Shown: piece after piece, positions 1 to 8,416 of the stretch
Layout of the letters: each line of letters opens with the position of its first letter
Position numbering within the stretch: position 1 is the first letter of the stretch
Source: JAUVXY01 sp964392345
GTDB lineage: Bacteria > Actinomycetota > Humimicrobiia > Humimicrobiales > Humimicrobiaceae
Length of the DNA stretch: 45,307 bases
Assembly: GCA_964392345.1 (NCBI GenBank)
Contig: CAYMPQ010000003.1
Coordinates: 1-45,307, forward strand
Direction of reading: 5' to 3'
The notes under the pieces: model-generated
What the model was told of the DNA's origin: nothing
Seen by the model: only the letters and a program-made list of their open reading frames with translations
Databases searched by the model: none
Made by a program: the position numbers and the translations under genes

Positions 1-42
1 GTTTGAACATTTAAGCACCGCTTTATGTCCTTAGAATGAATA

Positions 43-107
43 TATGCAGAAAATACAAGGGTTAAACCTGCAATTTCTGACTAAAACACAAGGTTGTTTT
101 CTGCATA
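43..107. repeat. 11-bp inverted repeat
   Basis: TATGCAGAAAA at 43-53 is the exact reverse complement of TTTTCTGCATA at 97-107, with a 43-nt spacer. It lies just downstream, on the minus strand, of the decayed Fic fragment. It has no T-run that would make it an obvious terminator. It may be an element scar or chance in AT-rich DNA. Confidence 0.35.
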
Positions 108-132
108 AAATATTTTGTGTATGAAGAGTTTT

Positions 133-288
133 TCAAGAAATGCAGTATCTATAGTAATCATCAAGAGTAAAGAATCTTTTAACATCAAACCCTCTTTTAT
201 TCAGGACTAGAGTTGCCATAATCCTGGCTGTTCTGCTGTTTCCATTTAACCAATTTTGTGAACTTAAATCCCAGGGTTCCCTTACCAT
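133..288 (-). pseudogene. Decayed Fic-family domain fragment
   Basis: On the minus strand a short frame reads through GNSRTARIMATLVLNKRGF followed by DVKRFFTLDDYYRYC and then a stop. This resembles the Fic active-site block (HPFxDGNGRxxR) and the downstream stretch of Fic/DOC AMP-transferases. The catalytic His-Pro-Phe is replaced by Gln-Asn-Trp, the second Gly of GNGR is Ser, and nothing Fic-like continues in frame on either side. I read it as a remnant of a longer gene. It lies beside another gene fragment, suggesting a small decayed accessory patch. The identification rests on motif recognition only. Confidence 0.5.
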
Positions 289-368
289 GTCAAAGGCTAA
301 AGACCGTTGAGTTTTCTGGCTACTATTATAAATAATCAAAAAAATAAATAGGATGAGGAGAGAACGGT

Positions 369-506
369 ATGGCACAAACAAATGAAGGAAAGTGCAGTTA
401 TTGTAATGAGATTATAAGCAAGAGGGCAATGAAAGGGCATTTAGAGAAATGCAAGGCTATAAATGCAAAAGCAGCATTATCAGTGCTTGACAATTTTATA
501 GAATGA
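369..506 (+). CDS. 45-aa zinc-finger-like small protein, probably a truncated gene
   Basis: An ATG preceded by a GAGGAG ribosome binding site about 9 nt upstream opens a 45-codon frame. It carries a C-x2-C-x12-H-x4-C pattern (KCSYCNEIISKRAMKGHLEKC region, residues 8-28), a single treble-clef or C2H2-like zinc-binding motif. Similar zinc fingers occur as a terminal domain of larger proteins, for example pRiA4b ORF-3-type proteins as I recall them, so this may be the front of a gene cut by a stop. It could also be a genuine micro-protein. The good ribosome site favours translation; the function is unknown. Confidence 0.45.
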   Translation: MAQTNEGKCSYCNEIISKRAMKGHLEKCKAINAKAALSVLDNFIE

Positions 507-847
507 AGCACTGGGTTCTGTTGTTCTCACAATACAATTATACAGCACCCATATTATATGTGAGCTTAGCGCACCTTTGGTGCGGGCTTTTGGTCACTTA
601 TATATTTCATTCGTATGTTTACTTACGGAAAAAGGAAATTCCTATACAATTAAATTAAAAAATGTTTTTTCTGCTTTTCCTATAGTTTTTAGGAAAATTA
701 TATTAAAATATTGTGTATATGGTTACTTAATAATATTTATATATCATATTAAATACTTTTATAATTACTTTTTCTTTCTTTTATTTGTTTTTTCTGTAAA
801 AAATTATAAAATTTTATAGCAGTTTTAAATATAACAAATAGGTTGGC
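507..847. other. Gene-free AT-rich stretch
   Basis: No convincing gene is seen between the small zinc-finger frame and corA. The only long frame (577-819) is low-complexity Phe/Tyr/Ile/Lys typical of AT-rich noncoding DNA. A short GC-rich hairpin sits near 570-584. The corA ribosome site (AGGTTGG, about 840) closes the stretch. Confidence 0.5.
569..590 (+). terminator. Possible rho-independent terminator
   Basis: CGCACC (570-575), a TTT loop and GGTGCG (579-584) form a perfect 6-bp GC-rich stem followed by GGGCTTTT. It stands out in very AT-rich surroundings and could end transcription from the small upstream frame. The T-tract is short, so the call is tentative. Confidence 0.4.
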
Positions 848-1813
848 ATGGAAACTCTTATTTTTAATAAAAAGGAAAATAGCTTAACAAAAAATCCTGA
901 GCTGCAGGATATCATACCTTGCATCAACAATCTTGACTACCTTATATGGATAGACATAGAAGACCCCAGCAAAAAAAGGATGGAATTTCTGCTGGATTCT
1001 TTTAACTTCCATCCATTGGACATAGAAGACTGCCTCAGTATAATTGAAAGACCTAAATTGGATGAGTACGATAACTACTTTTTTCTTGTTACCCATGTTC
1101 CCCTTTTTGCAAAGCAGACCAGAAGGCTCGTACCTTTCACTGTAAATATTTTTATAGGCAGGAATTTTCTTGTAACCGTTCATCATGGAGTCTGTAAACC
1201 TATCCAGAATACGTATGATTCCATCGTCAGCAAACAAAGCGTCCTTACAAAAGGTTCCGGACAGCTTCTTCATAAAGTTCTCGACTCCCTGATTGACTAT
1301 AGCTTTCCTATTTTAAATAAAATTTACAGAAACATTAGAGATGTGGAGGATTCTATTTTTAAAAATGTAAGCAGCAAAAATGTTAAAGATATATTGCTTA
1401 TTAGAACAAATATCCTTACTTTTAGAAATATTGTTTTCCCTCAAAAAAAACTATTCAAAACTTTAGAGATAAAAGATATGGATTTCCTGGTTGACGAGCT
1501 TGAAGTTTACTTCAGTGATTTGGTGGACCATATAGAAAAAATCTGGGATACCCTTGAAAATTATAAGGAGCTTATAGAAGGAATCCATGATGCCCATCAA
1601 TCCCTGCTGTCAAACAAGATAAATGACATTATGCGCATACTGACCATCTTTTCTGTAGTAATTCTTCCTTTAACCCTTATATCAGGAATTTATGGCATGA
1701 ATATAGGATTACCTATGGAAAGCACCCCATTTGCTTTTACTATAGTCATATCGCTGATGGTGCTTATCTCTATTGGTATGCTTGCTTATTTTAGACACAA
1801 GGACTGGATCTAA
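848..1813 (+). CDS. corA: CorA-family magnesium/divalent cation transporter
   Basis: This 321-aa protein has the CorA plan: a soluble alpha/beta N-terminal domain, long helices over roughly residues 150-260, and two C-terminal membrane segments (about 260-280 and 295-315). The diagnostic YGMN motif of the CorA selectivity filter is at residues 282-285, and the chain ends in a basic tail (FRHKDW). CorA proteins form homopentameric channels for Mg2+ and sometimes Co2+ or Ni2+ in the inner membrane. The start is an ATG with AGGTTGG upstream. It is convergent with the lipoprotein gene and overlaps its end by 4 bp. I see no magnesium riboswitch in the leader. Confidence 0.93.
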   Translation: METLIFNKKENSLTKNPELQDIIPCINNLDYLIWIDIEDPSKKRMEFLLDSFNFHPLDIEDCLSIIERPKLDEYDNYFFLVTHVPLFAKQTRRLVPFTVNIFIGRNFLVTVHHGVCKPIQNTYDSIVSKQSVLTKGSGQLLHKVLDSLIDYSFPILNKIYRNIRDVEDSIFKNVSSKNVKDILLIRTNILTFRNIVFPQKKLFKTLEIKDMDFLVDELEVYFSDLVDHIEKIWDTLENYKELIEGIHDAHQSLLSNKINDIMRILTIFSVVILPLTLISGIYGMNIGLPMESTPFAFTIVISLMVLISIGMLAYFRHKDWI

Positions 1814-2598
1814 TTTTGGGCTACAGGTGAATCTTCAAAAAATATCCCCATCCTATAGTGGGTAAACGGTGGAAGATATTCGTCTAACAGGATTTTAAGT
1901 ATAAAATTTTGCCCCTCTAATGATTCAAGCTCCTCTTTGGGAAGACAGCACTGCTTTATGAAAACTACCTGATCTCTTCTGTTGTAAAATGTACACAGAA
2001 GCTTTAAATTTTCAACTCTTCTCTTGCCTAAATTTACAACTTCCCCCTCAATAACCATAATGTTGTCTTGATAATAAAATTTTTCATCCTTTACAACTGG
2101 ATTTCCCTTAAACTTGTCATAATAATTCTTATAATTAATACCTATTTTGATTTTATTTATATCAATATATTTTTCCTTATCATCTAAGTGATAAAAAAAA
2201 GGAACCCTGCTCCCCTCTCTAAGATGACTTGCGTATGCTGGGATTTTGCTGAACAAAATCTCTTCCCCCTCCTTATCGTAAAAACTAAATGTTATTTCTA
2301 TGTTGGTTTTAGTAACTGAAGACATGTTCTCCACTTCTCCAACAATCACTAAGTCCCCATACATATCCACATACAAATTGCAGTTTTCTATTTTAACATC
2401 TATGGAACCTGCTTTCTCAATGTTTATTTTTTTGTAGTCAAAAAAATATAAAGGTTCGCTTTTTATTTCCGCTGTAGCTGCGCCGGGTGCATCAGCTTTG
2501 TTGTTGGCGCAAGACAAAATACCAAACTGCAAAAAAATAAAAAGCAAATTTAATAGAATTACCAAAGTCTTAAATATCTTTGACTTTCTTTGTGGCAT
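1810..2598 (-). CDS. Predicted lipoprotein with FxLYD-like domains
   Basis: From the ATG at 2598 (preceded by CAGGA) the protein is about 262 aa. It has a basic start (MPQRKSKIFK), a hydrophobic signal segment and a lipobox-like ILSC, so it is probably a lipid-anchored surface protein. A start 39 nt upstream at 2637 is possible but would overlap panD and push a hydrophilic stretch in front of the signal. Two repeated beta-rich units follow, each with a G-E-V-x-N block (VIVGEVENMS and VIEGEVVNLG) and an aromatic-rich F-Y-x-K/R block, as in FxLYD domains that occur in secreted proteins. It lies downstream of panD in the same orientation and is probably cotranscribed. Its substrate or partner is unknown. 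Confidence 0.65.
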   Translation of the reverse strand: MPQRKSKIFKTLVILLNLLFIFLQFGILSCANNKADAPGAATAEIKSEPLYFFDYKKINIEKAGSIDVKIENCNLYVDMYGDLVIVGEVENMSSVTKTNIEITFSFYDKEGEEILFSKIPAYASHLREGSRVPFFYHLDDKEKYIDINKIKIGINYKNYYDKFKGNPVVKDEKFYYQDNIMVIEGEVVNLGKRRVENLKLLCTFYNRRDQVVFIKQCCLPKEELESLEGQNFILKILLDEYLPPFTHYRMGIFFEDSPVAQN

Positions 2599-2623
2599 TT
2601 TTTTCCTGTGGAGGCTATTGATG

Positions 2624-3007
2624 TCAGCATTGGTCATTTCTTTTTACATGGTCCTCTTCAGAAACAATTTCATTTTTGCTGTTTACATAGACTATCTTTG
2701 GTTTATGGTTTATTGCTTCTTTTCCTTCAATGTAAATAAAAGACATTATAATAACCCTGCTGCCTTTTGATATCTTCCTGGCAGCAGCTCCATTTATGCA
2801 AATCTCTCCGCTTCCTTCCCTGCCTTCAATAACATAAGTTTCAATTCTTTCCCCATTGTCAATACTAACTACAAGCACTTTCTCAAAAGGCAGCAGCCCT
2901 GCATGCTGCATTAACTTTTTATCTATTGTTATACTGCCCATATAATGAATTTTTGCATCTGTCACAACTGGCCTGTGTATCTTGCTCTTTAAAATATTAA
3001 CGAACAC
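2624..3007 (-). CDS. panD: Aspartate 1-decarboxylase (pyruvoyl enzyme)
   Basis: PanD makes beta-alanine from L-aspartate for pantothenate synthesis. The 127-aa length is typical. The precursor cleaves itself between Gly24 and Ser25 (YMGS), generating the pyruvoyl group on the new N-terminal Ser; Lys9 and the GAAARK-type segment near residue 70 also fit the family. The start is GTG with a strong AGGAAAGG site upstream. It is the last enzyme of the pan block and follows panC by 22 bp in the same direction, so one transcript probably makes PanB, PanC and PanD together. Confidence 0.93.
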   Translation of the reverse strand: MFVNILKSKIHRPVVTDAKIHYMGSITIDKKLMQHAGLLPFEKVLVVSIDNGERIETYVIEGREGSGEICINGAAARKISKGSRVIIMSFIYIEGKEAINHKPKIVYVNSKNEIVSEEDHVKRNDQC

Positions 3008-3029
3008 AACTATCCTTTCCTGATATATC

Positions 3030-3887
3030 TCAAATTTTTATAATCTTGTTATCAATTAGTCTTGTGTTCCCAACCCACGCAGCTGTTGCTGCGAGAATTT
3101 CATCTGGCGCTTTTTTTATTTTTTTAACTTCCTCGAGCGTTGCAGTATTCCTAAAATCAAAATAGTCCACTTTTTTTACAAACCTATTTTTACTTAACCT
3201 TTCTAAAACACAACTCTTCACTTTTTCCAAATTTCTCTCCCCACTGCTAATCATCTCCTGAGCAGTTTCTAAACATTTATAGAGAATGACTGCATTTTTC
3301 CTTTCTTCTCCTGATAAATATTTATTTCTGGAACTTAAAGCAAGGCCGTCTTTTTCCCTAATTATCGGGCAGCTTTTTATCTCTAAATTTAAATTTAAAT
3401 CTTCTACCATTTTTTTTATTATAACAAGCTGCTGATAATCTTTCTCACCAAAATAAGCCCTGTGCGGGTTTACTATGTTAAATAGCTTAAGAACAACCGT
3501 GCATGCTCCTCTAAAATGCCCCGGCCTTGTCCTGCCACACATTATTTTGCTCAAAGTTTCCACTTCTACAAAAGTTCCGTACCCTGGTTTATACATCTCT
3601 TCTGCAGAAGGGGAAAAAATATAATCCGCTCCTTCTCTCTCTGCCAGCTTGCAATCTCTCCTAAAATTTCTTGGGTATTTTTTAAGATCTTCCCCCGGTC
3701 CAAATTGAGTTGGATTTACAAATATGCTAACCACTACCTTGCCGCACTCTTCTTTAGCTTTCCTCATCAGGCTAAGATGCCCGTCATGAAAATATCCCAT
3801 GGTGGGTACAAGCCCTACAGTTCTTCCATCCTTACGCAAAGTTTCCGTTTCTTTTCTTACATCAACTACTCTTTTTATTATTTTCAT
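3030..3887 (-). CDS. panC: Pantothenate synthetase (pantoate--beta-alanine ligase)
   Basis: This 285-aa protein joins pantoate and beta-alanine using ATP through a pantoyl-adenylate. It has the nucleotidyl-transferase signature PTMGYFHDGHLSLMRKA near residues 28-44 (HxGH form), the FVNPTQFGPGEDLKKYPR pantoate/ATP segment, the GEKDYQQ stretch and the REKDGLALSSRN block around the KMSKS-equivalent loop. All are characteristic of PanC. It sits 20 bp downstream of panB on the same strand. The length matches family members of about 280 aa. Confidence 0.96.
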   Translation of the reverse strand: MKIIKRVVDVRKETETLRKDGRTVGLVPTMGYFHDGHLSLMRKAKEECGKVVVSIFVNPTQFGPGEDLKKYPRNFRRDCKLAEREGADYIFSPSAEEMYKPGYGTFVEVETLSKIMCGRTRPGHFRGACTVVLKLFNIVNPHRAYFGEKDYQQLVIIKKMVEDLNLNLEIKSCPIIREKDGLALSSRNKYLSGEERKNAVILYKCLETAQEMISSGERNLEKVKSCVLERLSKNRFVKKVDYFDFRNTATLEEVKKIKKAPDEILAATAAWVGNTRLIDNKIIKI

Positions 3888-3907
3888 AAACCGGTGCTAA
3901 AATTTTT

Positions 3908-4711
3908 TTAGTAAGAATGCTCCTTTAGCGGGAATTTTTTGCTTTTCACTTCTTTAATATATTCACCGTAACACTTCTTCATCTCTTTTCCCAACTGCCC
4001 GTACCTTTTTGCAAATTTAGGTTTAAATTTTTCAAAAAGCCCCAGCATGTCATGTGTTACAAGTACCTGTCCATCACAATCCACACCTGCTCCAATTCCA
4101 ATTGTTGGGATGTTTATCTCACTTGTTATTTTCTGTGCCAGCAGCGCTGGCACCTTCTCCAGTACAATAGAAAATGCCCCTGCTTTTTCTAATTTTTTTG
4201 CATCGTTTAAAATTTTATGTGCCTCTTCTTCCCCTTCTCCTCTTACTCCATAGCCGCCAAACTTATGTAGAGATTGAGGAGTAAGCCCCAAATGTCCCAT
4301 AACAGGAATTCCTGAGTCCACTATTTTTTTTACCGTATTTAAAACCTCATCCCCGCCTTCCAGTTTTACTGCTTCTACTTTTGACTCTTTTAAAAACCTG
4401 CCGGCGTTGCGAACTGCTTCCTCAACACTTGCCTGATAAGACATAAATGGCATGTCACCAACCACCATGGCTCTCTTTACCCCTCTTGCAACTGCGCTGC
4501 AGTGGTGGAGCATCTCATCCATGGTAACCGGGATTGTGTTCTTGTAACCCAGCACTACGTTTCCCACCGAATCCCCAACCAGAATAATATCAATTCCGCA
4601 TTCGTCAAGCTGGGATGCCATTAAATAATCATAGGCTGTAAGCATTGTTATTTTTTCATTTTTTTTCTTCATTTCTAAAAGCGTGCCTGTGGTTATTTTT
4701 TGTGTGTCCAT
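3908..4711 (-). CDS. panB: 3-methyl-2-oxobutanoate hydroxymethyltransferase
   Basis: PanB transfers a hydroxymethyl group from methylenetetrahydrofolate to ketoisovalerate, giving ketopantoate. The 267-aa TIM-barrel protein shows the family blocks LTAYDYLMASQ, ILVGDSVGNVVLGY with the metal-binding Asp, PVTMDEMLHH, VKLEGGD, and GIGAGVDCDGQVLVTHD. The start is an ATG with an AAGGGA site. It lies 11 bp downstream of a DUF2520 dehydrogenase gene and 20 bp upstream of panC. Confidence 0.96.
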   Translation of the reverse strand: MDTQKITTGTLLEMKKKNEKITMLTAYDYLMASQLDECGIDIILVGDSVGNVVLGYKNTIPVTMDEMLHHCSAVARGVKRAMVVGDMPFMSYQASVEEAVRNAGRFLKESKVEAVKLEGGDEVLNTVKKIVDSGIPVMGHLGLTPQSLHKFGGYGVRGEGEEEAHKILNDAKKLEKAGAFSIVLEKVPALLAQKITSEINIPTIGIGAGVDCDGQVLVTHDMLGLFEKFKPKFAKRYGQLGKEMKKCYGEYIKEVKSKKFPLKEHSY

Positions 4712-4722
4712 TTTATCCCTTC

Positions 4723-5634
4723 TTAATTCTCTAATATTTTTGCTAATTTCTTATATGTTTCCCCGCTAATCCATTTGTTTTGGTAAGCTATTTTTCCTGT
4801 TTCAACGCCCATTAATTTGTACAAAACCACATCGTCTTCTTTAAAATATTTCTTAAAATTTACAAGATGCTCCTCTATTGTTCCAATGTCTCCTCTTGCT
4901 ATTGGTCCGGTAAGAGACTTTTTGGTGCCCATTTTTTTTATATTTTCTATAGTTCCTTCAACTAAACTCATAAGGCCTTCCAGTGATTCATGCGGGTCTA
5001 TCCCAATTCTCTCATGTATCGCTACAGCGTAATTAATAAGAGCTACTAAATAATTAGATGCAACACATGCAGCAGCGTGGTAAAGCGGTTTTTTATTATC
5101 CTCTACTTTTATCGCGCTGCCCCCAAGGATTTTAACCAGCTCAGCAGCAACATTTTTTGCCCTCTCGCTACTGCTGGTCACACCAAAAACAGTTCCTGGA
5201 ATAGTTTTTATAGCATCTTCTATGGAAGCAAATGATTTTAAAGGGTGTACAGACGCTGTATGTGCCCCGCCTTCTCTTGCGCTGTTTAAAACTTTTAGGG
5301 ATTTTGAGCCACTAAAATGGATAACAATACAATCTTTTAAATCAACACCCCCGCTGGAAATTTCAACGCAGACCTCCTCAATCATGTCGTCAGGGGTGCA
5401 GATTAAAATACATTCCGAACCAGCTGCTGCTTCTATTTTATTTTGTGTGTAATAGATATTTTTTGACACAGGGCTCAGGATTTTTTTTGCCCTGCTTAAG
5501 GACTTGTTTGTTCTGCTTGAAATTGACTTTATTTTAACCCATGACAAGTTTTTTTTTGCTATAACATAGGCAACAGTTGTCCCTACCCTTCCTGCCCCTA
5601 CAATACATAATCTCATTTTTTTGTTATAAACCAT
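4723..5634 (-). CDS. DUF2520 / Rossmann-like NAD(P)-dependent dehydrogenase
   Basis: The protein (303 aa, or 297 from the Met at 5616) begins with a Rossmann fold, CIVGAGRVGTTVAY, followed by a second domain with HPLKSFAS and a Thr-Gly-Pro-x-x-Arg-Gly-Asp block (LTGPIARGD). These are the marks of DUF2520 proteins, relatives of F420-dependent NADP reductases and ketopantoate/6-phosphogluconate-type dehydrogenases. It stands 11 bp upstream of panB in the same orientation. No classical panE is seen in the pan block, so reduction of ketopantoate to pantoate is the natural guess for its role, but this is inferred from context. No clear ribosome site separates the two possible starts. Confidence 0.8.
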   Translation of the reverse strand: MVYNKKMRLCIVGAGRVGTTVAYVIAKKNLSWVKIKSISSRTNKSLSRAKKILSPVSKNIYYTQNKIEAAAGSECILICTPDDMIEEVCVEISSGGVDLKDCIVIHFSGSKSLKVLNSAREGGAHTASVHPLKSFASIEDAIKTIPGTVFGVTSSSERAKNVAAELVKILGGSAIKVEDNKKPLYHAAACVASNYLVALINYAVAIHERIGIDPHESLEGLMSLVEGTIENIKKMGTKKSLTGPIARGDIGTIEEHLVNFKKYFKEDDVVLYKLMGVETGKIAYQNKWISGETYKKLAKILEN

Positions 5635-5653
5635 AACGATGTTTGTTTTTTAT

Positions 5654-6763
5654 TTATGATATTCTTATAGGCATGAGCAAATATATTAAATTCTCCTTTT
5701 TTTCAGGTTTTAGCAAAACAGGTTTTAGTGGATCATTTATACAAAACAACAAATTTTTATCCTCTATTATGTTAATCCCTTCTATTAAAAAAGTTGGGTT
5801 AAAAGCAACTTCCATTTCTTCTTCCGTGTAACCTACTTCTATGTCTTCGCTTGCGCTGCCAACTTCCTTAACACTCATAAACACAGTAATTTTCCCGTTG
5901 ATTATTTTTAATTTAATTGGAATATTGTCTTGGGATATTGATGATATTCTTTTTATTACCCCCAGTATTTTTTCTTTATCCACCACTATAGTGTGTTTAA
6001 GTTTTAACGGGATTAACTTGCTGTACTCTGGGAATTTCCCTGATAAAAGTCTTGATATAATAGTAGTTTTTGTGCCATTTTCTTTTTCTAAAATAAAACT
6101 TATTTGGTTTTCTTCAATATTTACTTCTGTTTTGCCATCTGTTGCTTCGGTTTTTAAAATAGTATCAAGGGTTTTATAAGGAACAACCACCCTTGTTGGG
6201 CCCCCTTCAAAATCTATTTTATTTTCAATAAAAGAAAGTCTATAACTATCTGTTGCAGCCATTTTTAGTTTGTTTTTTTCAATTTCCATAAGAACACCTG
6301 TGAGAATTGTTCTGTTTTCATCAACAGAGGTTGATATTAGTGTTTTTGAAACCAAGTTTTTAAATTTGTTAATATTTATAAAAAAAGGATTTTCTTTTTT
6401 TATTTTTGGGAATTTTGGATATTCTTCAACTGAATATGTGTTTATAGTGAAAACTGCGTTTTGACATGTTATTTTTAATTGGTTTGTTTGGGCAAGCAGC
6501 TCTATTTCTATTTTTGCTTCGGGAAAACTTTTTAAAATATTTATTAAGATTTTTACAGGTACAACCGCCCTCCCTTTTTCTATCATATTTACTTCGTAAC
6601 TTATATTAATGCTGTTTTCTAAATCAGTGCTGTAAATATTTAACATTTCACCAACATCCAACATAATTCCACCAAGCACAAAAATTGTGCTTTTTGGAGT
6701 AGTCGCTTTGCTTGCAAATATTATTTTGTCCAGTAAATCATTTCTAGTTGTTTGAAATTTCAT
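5654..6763 (-). CDS. dnaN: DNA polymerase III beta subunit (sliding clamp)
   Basis: This 369-aa protein has the three repeated clamp domains of DnaN. Landmarks are the start MKFQTTRNDLLDKI, VPVKILINILKSFPEA in domain 1, DSYRLSF in domain 2 and a C-terminal YLLMPIRIS that matches the family's typical LxPxR ending. The clamp encircles DNA and tethers polymerase and repair factors at the fork. It is the usual downstream neighbour of dnaA, here separated by a 277-bp intergene that may contain its own promoter. A GAAGG site precedes the ATG. Confidence 0.96.
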   Translation of the reverse strand: MKFQTTRNDLLDKIIFASKATTPKSTIFVLGGIMLDVGEMLNIYSTDLENSINISYEVNMIEKGRAVVPVKILINILKSFPEAKIEIELLAQTNQLKITCQNAVFTINTYSVEEYPKFPKIKKENPFFININKFKNLVSKTLISTSVDENRTILTGVLMEIEKNKLKMAATDSYRLSFIENKIDFEGGPTRVVVPYKTLDTILKTEATDGKTEVNIEENQISFILEKENGTKTTIISRLLSGKFPEYSKLIPLKLKHTIVVDKEKILGVIKRISSISQDNIPIKLKIINGKITVFMSVKEVGSASEDIEVGYTEEEMEVAFNPTFLIEGINIIEDKNLLFCINDPLKPVLLKPEKKENLIYLLMPIRIS

Positions 6764-7040
6764 AAAACCTTCTTTTTTATTATTTATATTAACATTTATT
6801 CTATTATATAAATTATATAATTTAAATACCTAGTAATAGTTATAGTGGTGTTGGTAGTGTTAATAAGTATAAAAAAACAACCAAAATAAAACTATGTGTT
6901 GTTTATAAAAAAATTAAAACTTGTGTATTATTAAATTTTTAATTAGCGAAATTATAAAAAACAAAAACTCTACACAAGTTTTTACACCAAAAGTTAATAA
7001 ATTTTAAATCTATAAACAGTTTTTAACAACGTTTCTAAAA
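6764..7040. other. dnaA-dnaN intergenic region, possible origin part
   Basis: These 277 bp are extremely AT-rich and contain no gene. They hold a 12-bp inverted repeat (6916-6927 and 6971-6982). Inside it, TGTGTATTA (6923-6931) differs at one position from the DnaA-box reverse complement TGTGNATAA. Some bacteria have origin elements between dnaA and dnaN, so this segment could contribute to unwinding or to dnaN regulation. No cluster of perfect DnaA boxes was seen. Confidence 0.4.
6916..6982. repeat. 12-bp inverted repeat with DnaA-box-like core
   Basis: AAAACTTGTGTA at 6916-6927 is the exact reverse complement of TACACAAGTTTT at 6971-6982, with a 43-nt AT-rich spacer. It lies just downstream of dnaA and upstream of dnaN on their strand. 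It could be a protein-binding pair or a stem in the dnaA-dnaN transcript. Confidence 0.45.
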
Positions 7041-8405
7041 TTAAAAAATTGTTTTAATTTTAGAAGTTATTTCTTGTATTTGGTTATACGCAACCCGGTC
7101 GTTTTTTATAAGGGCAGAAATTTTATTCACAGCATATATTACAGTGGAATGGTCCCTGTTTCCAATAACCTTACCAATTTTAGGGAGAGAATCACTGGTT
7201 AGCTCTCTTGATAAAAACATAGTTATTTGCCTTGCGTGAGATATTTCCTTACTTCTTTTATTACTTGTTATGCTGGTTATAGGGATTGAAAAATAATTGG
7301 AAACTTCTTTTAATATTTTTTGTGTGCTTATTTCATAATCATTTTTTTCAGGCAAAACATCTTTTAATACTTTTTTTGCCAGATCTAAATCAGGTTTAAC
7401 ACCAGTAAGAGAAGAAAAAGCTACAACTCTTGTAAGAGCCCCTTCAAGTTCTCTAATATTAGATGTAACTCTTTCAGCTATTAAACTTATTATAGTATCG
7501 GGTGCTACCATATGCTCTCTTTCGCTATACTTTTTAAGTATTGCAATCCTTGTCTCAAGATTTGGAGGCTGGATATCTGTGACAAGGCCCCACTCGAATC
7601 TTGATCTCAACCTTTCTTCCAGTGTTGATATGTCTTTGGGAGACCTATCGCTGGACAATACAATCTGGCGGTTTGTATTATGAAGGGTGTTAAAAGTGTG
7701 AAAAAATTCTTCCTGGCTTGCTTCTTTGTCTTCTAAAAACTGTATGTCGTCTACCAACAACACATCATTATTTCTATAACTTCCTTTAAAAGAAATTAAA
7801 TTCTTATACCTTAACGCGTTAATAAAATCATTTAAAAATTCTTCAGCTGACACATATTTTACAGATAGATTTGGAGAAAGCTGAATAATATATTGCCCAA
7901 TAGCATGAAGCAGGTGTGTTTTCCCTAAACCAACACCCCCGTAAATAAAAAGAGGGTTATATGCTTTTCCAGGATTTTCACAAACTGCCAGGGCAGCTGC
8001 GTAAGAAAATCTGTTTCCGCTACCAATCACAAATGTGTCAAAAGTATATTTTGTATTAAAGACTGAGTGGCTGGCTTTTTTATTTAAAAGGTGCCTGTTT
8101 GAAGTATCGCTGTCAGGATAGCTATTTTCAACAGGAAGATTGGTTTTAAGTTTTTTAGGGTCAACTGTTATTTTTAACTTGCAAGACCTGCCTAAAATTT
8201 TATTTACTGAGCCGATTAGCATATTAAGATATCGAGACTCCAGCCATTCTTTTGCAAACACACTTGCCGTAGAGATGGTTAAACAGTTTTTTTTAAAAGA
8301 TACCGGGCTGATGTGCTCAAACCATGTCTTGTATGGAGGGGTGTTAATATTGCTTTTAACATCCTCTAATATTTTTTCCCAAATATTGTTTAAATCTAAT
8401 TCCAT
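7041..8405 (-). CDS. dnaA: Chromosomal replication initiator protein DnaA
   Basis: DnaA binds origin boxes and opens DNA in an ATP-dependent way. The 454-aa protein has all four domains: an N-terminal helicase-loading and oligomerisation domain (about 1-85), a short linker, an AAA+ domain with Walker A GGVGLGKTH (156-164) and Walker B LLVDDIQF (216-223), and a C-terminal box-binding helix-turn-helix with SHARQITMFLSRELT and RDHSTV (418-422). The canonical DHTTV is DHSTV here, a mild change. It starts 11 bp downstream of a GHKL-ATPase gene, so the two are probably cotranscribed, and it is followed by dnaN. It faces away from rpmH across the probable origin. Confidence 0.98.
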   Translation of the reverse strand: MELDLNNIWEKILEDVKSNINTPPYKTWFEHISPVSFKKNCLTISTASVFAKEWLESRYLNMLIGSVNKILGRSCKLKITVDPKKLKTNLPVENSYPDSDTSNRHLLNKKASHSVFNTKYTFDTFVIGSGNRFSYAAALAVCENPGKAYNPLFIYGGVGLGKTHLLHAIGQYIIQLSPNLSVKYVSAEEFLNDFINALRYKNLISFKGSYRNNDVLLVDDIQFLEDKEASQEEFFHTFNTLHNTNRQIVLSSDRSPKDISTLEERLRSRFEWGLVTDIQPPNLETRIAILKKYSEREHMVAPDTIISLIAERVTSNIRELEGALTRVVAFSSLTGVKPDLDLAKKVLKDVLPEKNDYEISTQKILKEVSNYFSIPITSITSNKRSKEISHARQITMFLSRELTSDSLPKIGKVIGNRDHSTVIYAVNKISALIKNDRVAYNQIQEITSKIKTIF

Positions 8406-8416
8406 GTTCTTCTATG

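Noticed and set aside
577..819. 80-aa plus-strand frame before corA
   Set aside because: Low-complexity Phe/Tyr/Ile/Lys composition, no ribosome site, overlaps the hairpin; typical of AT-rich noncoding DNA.
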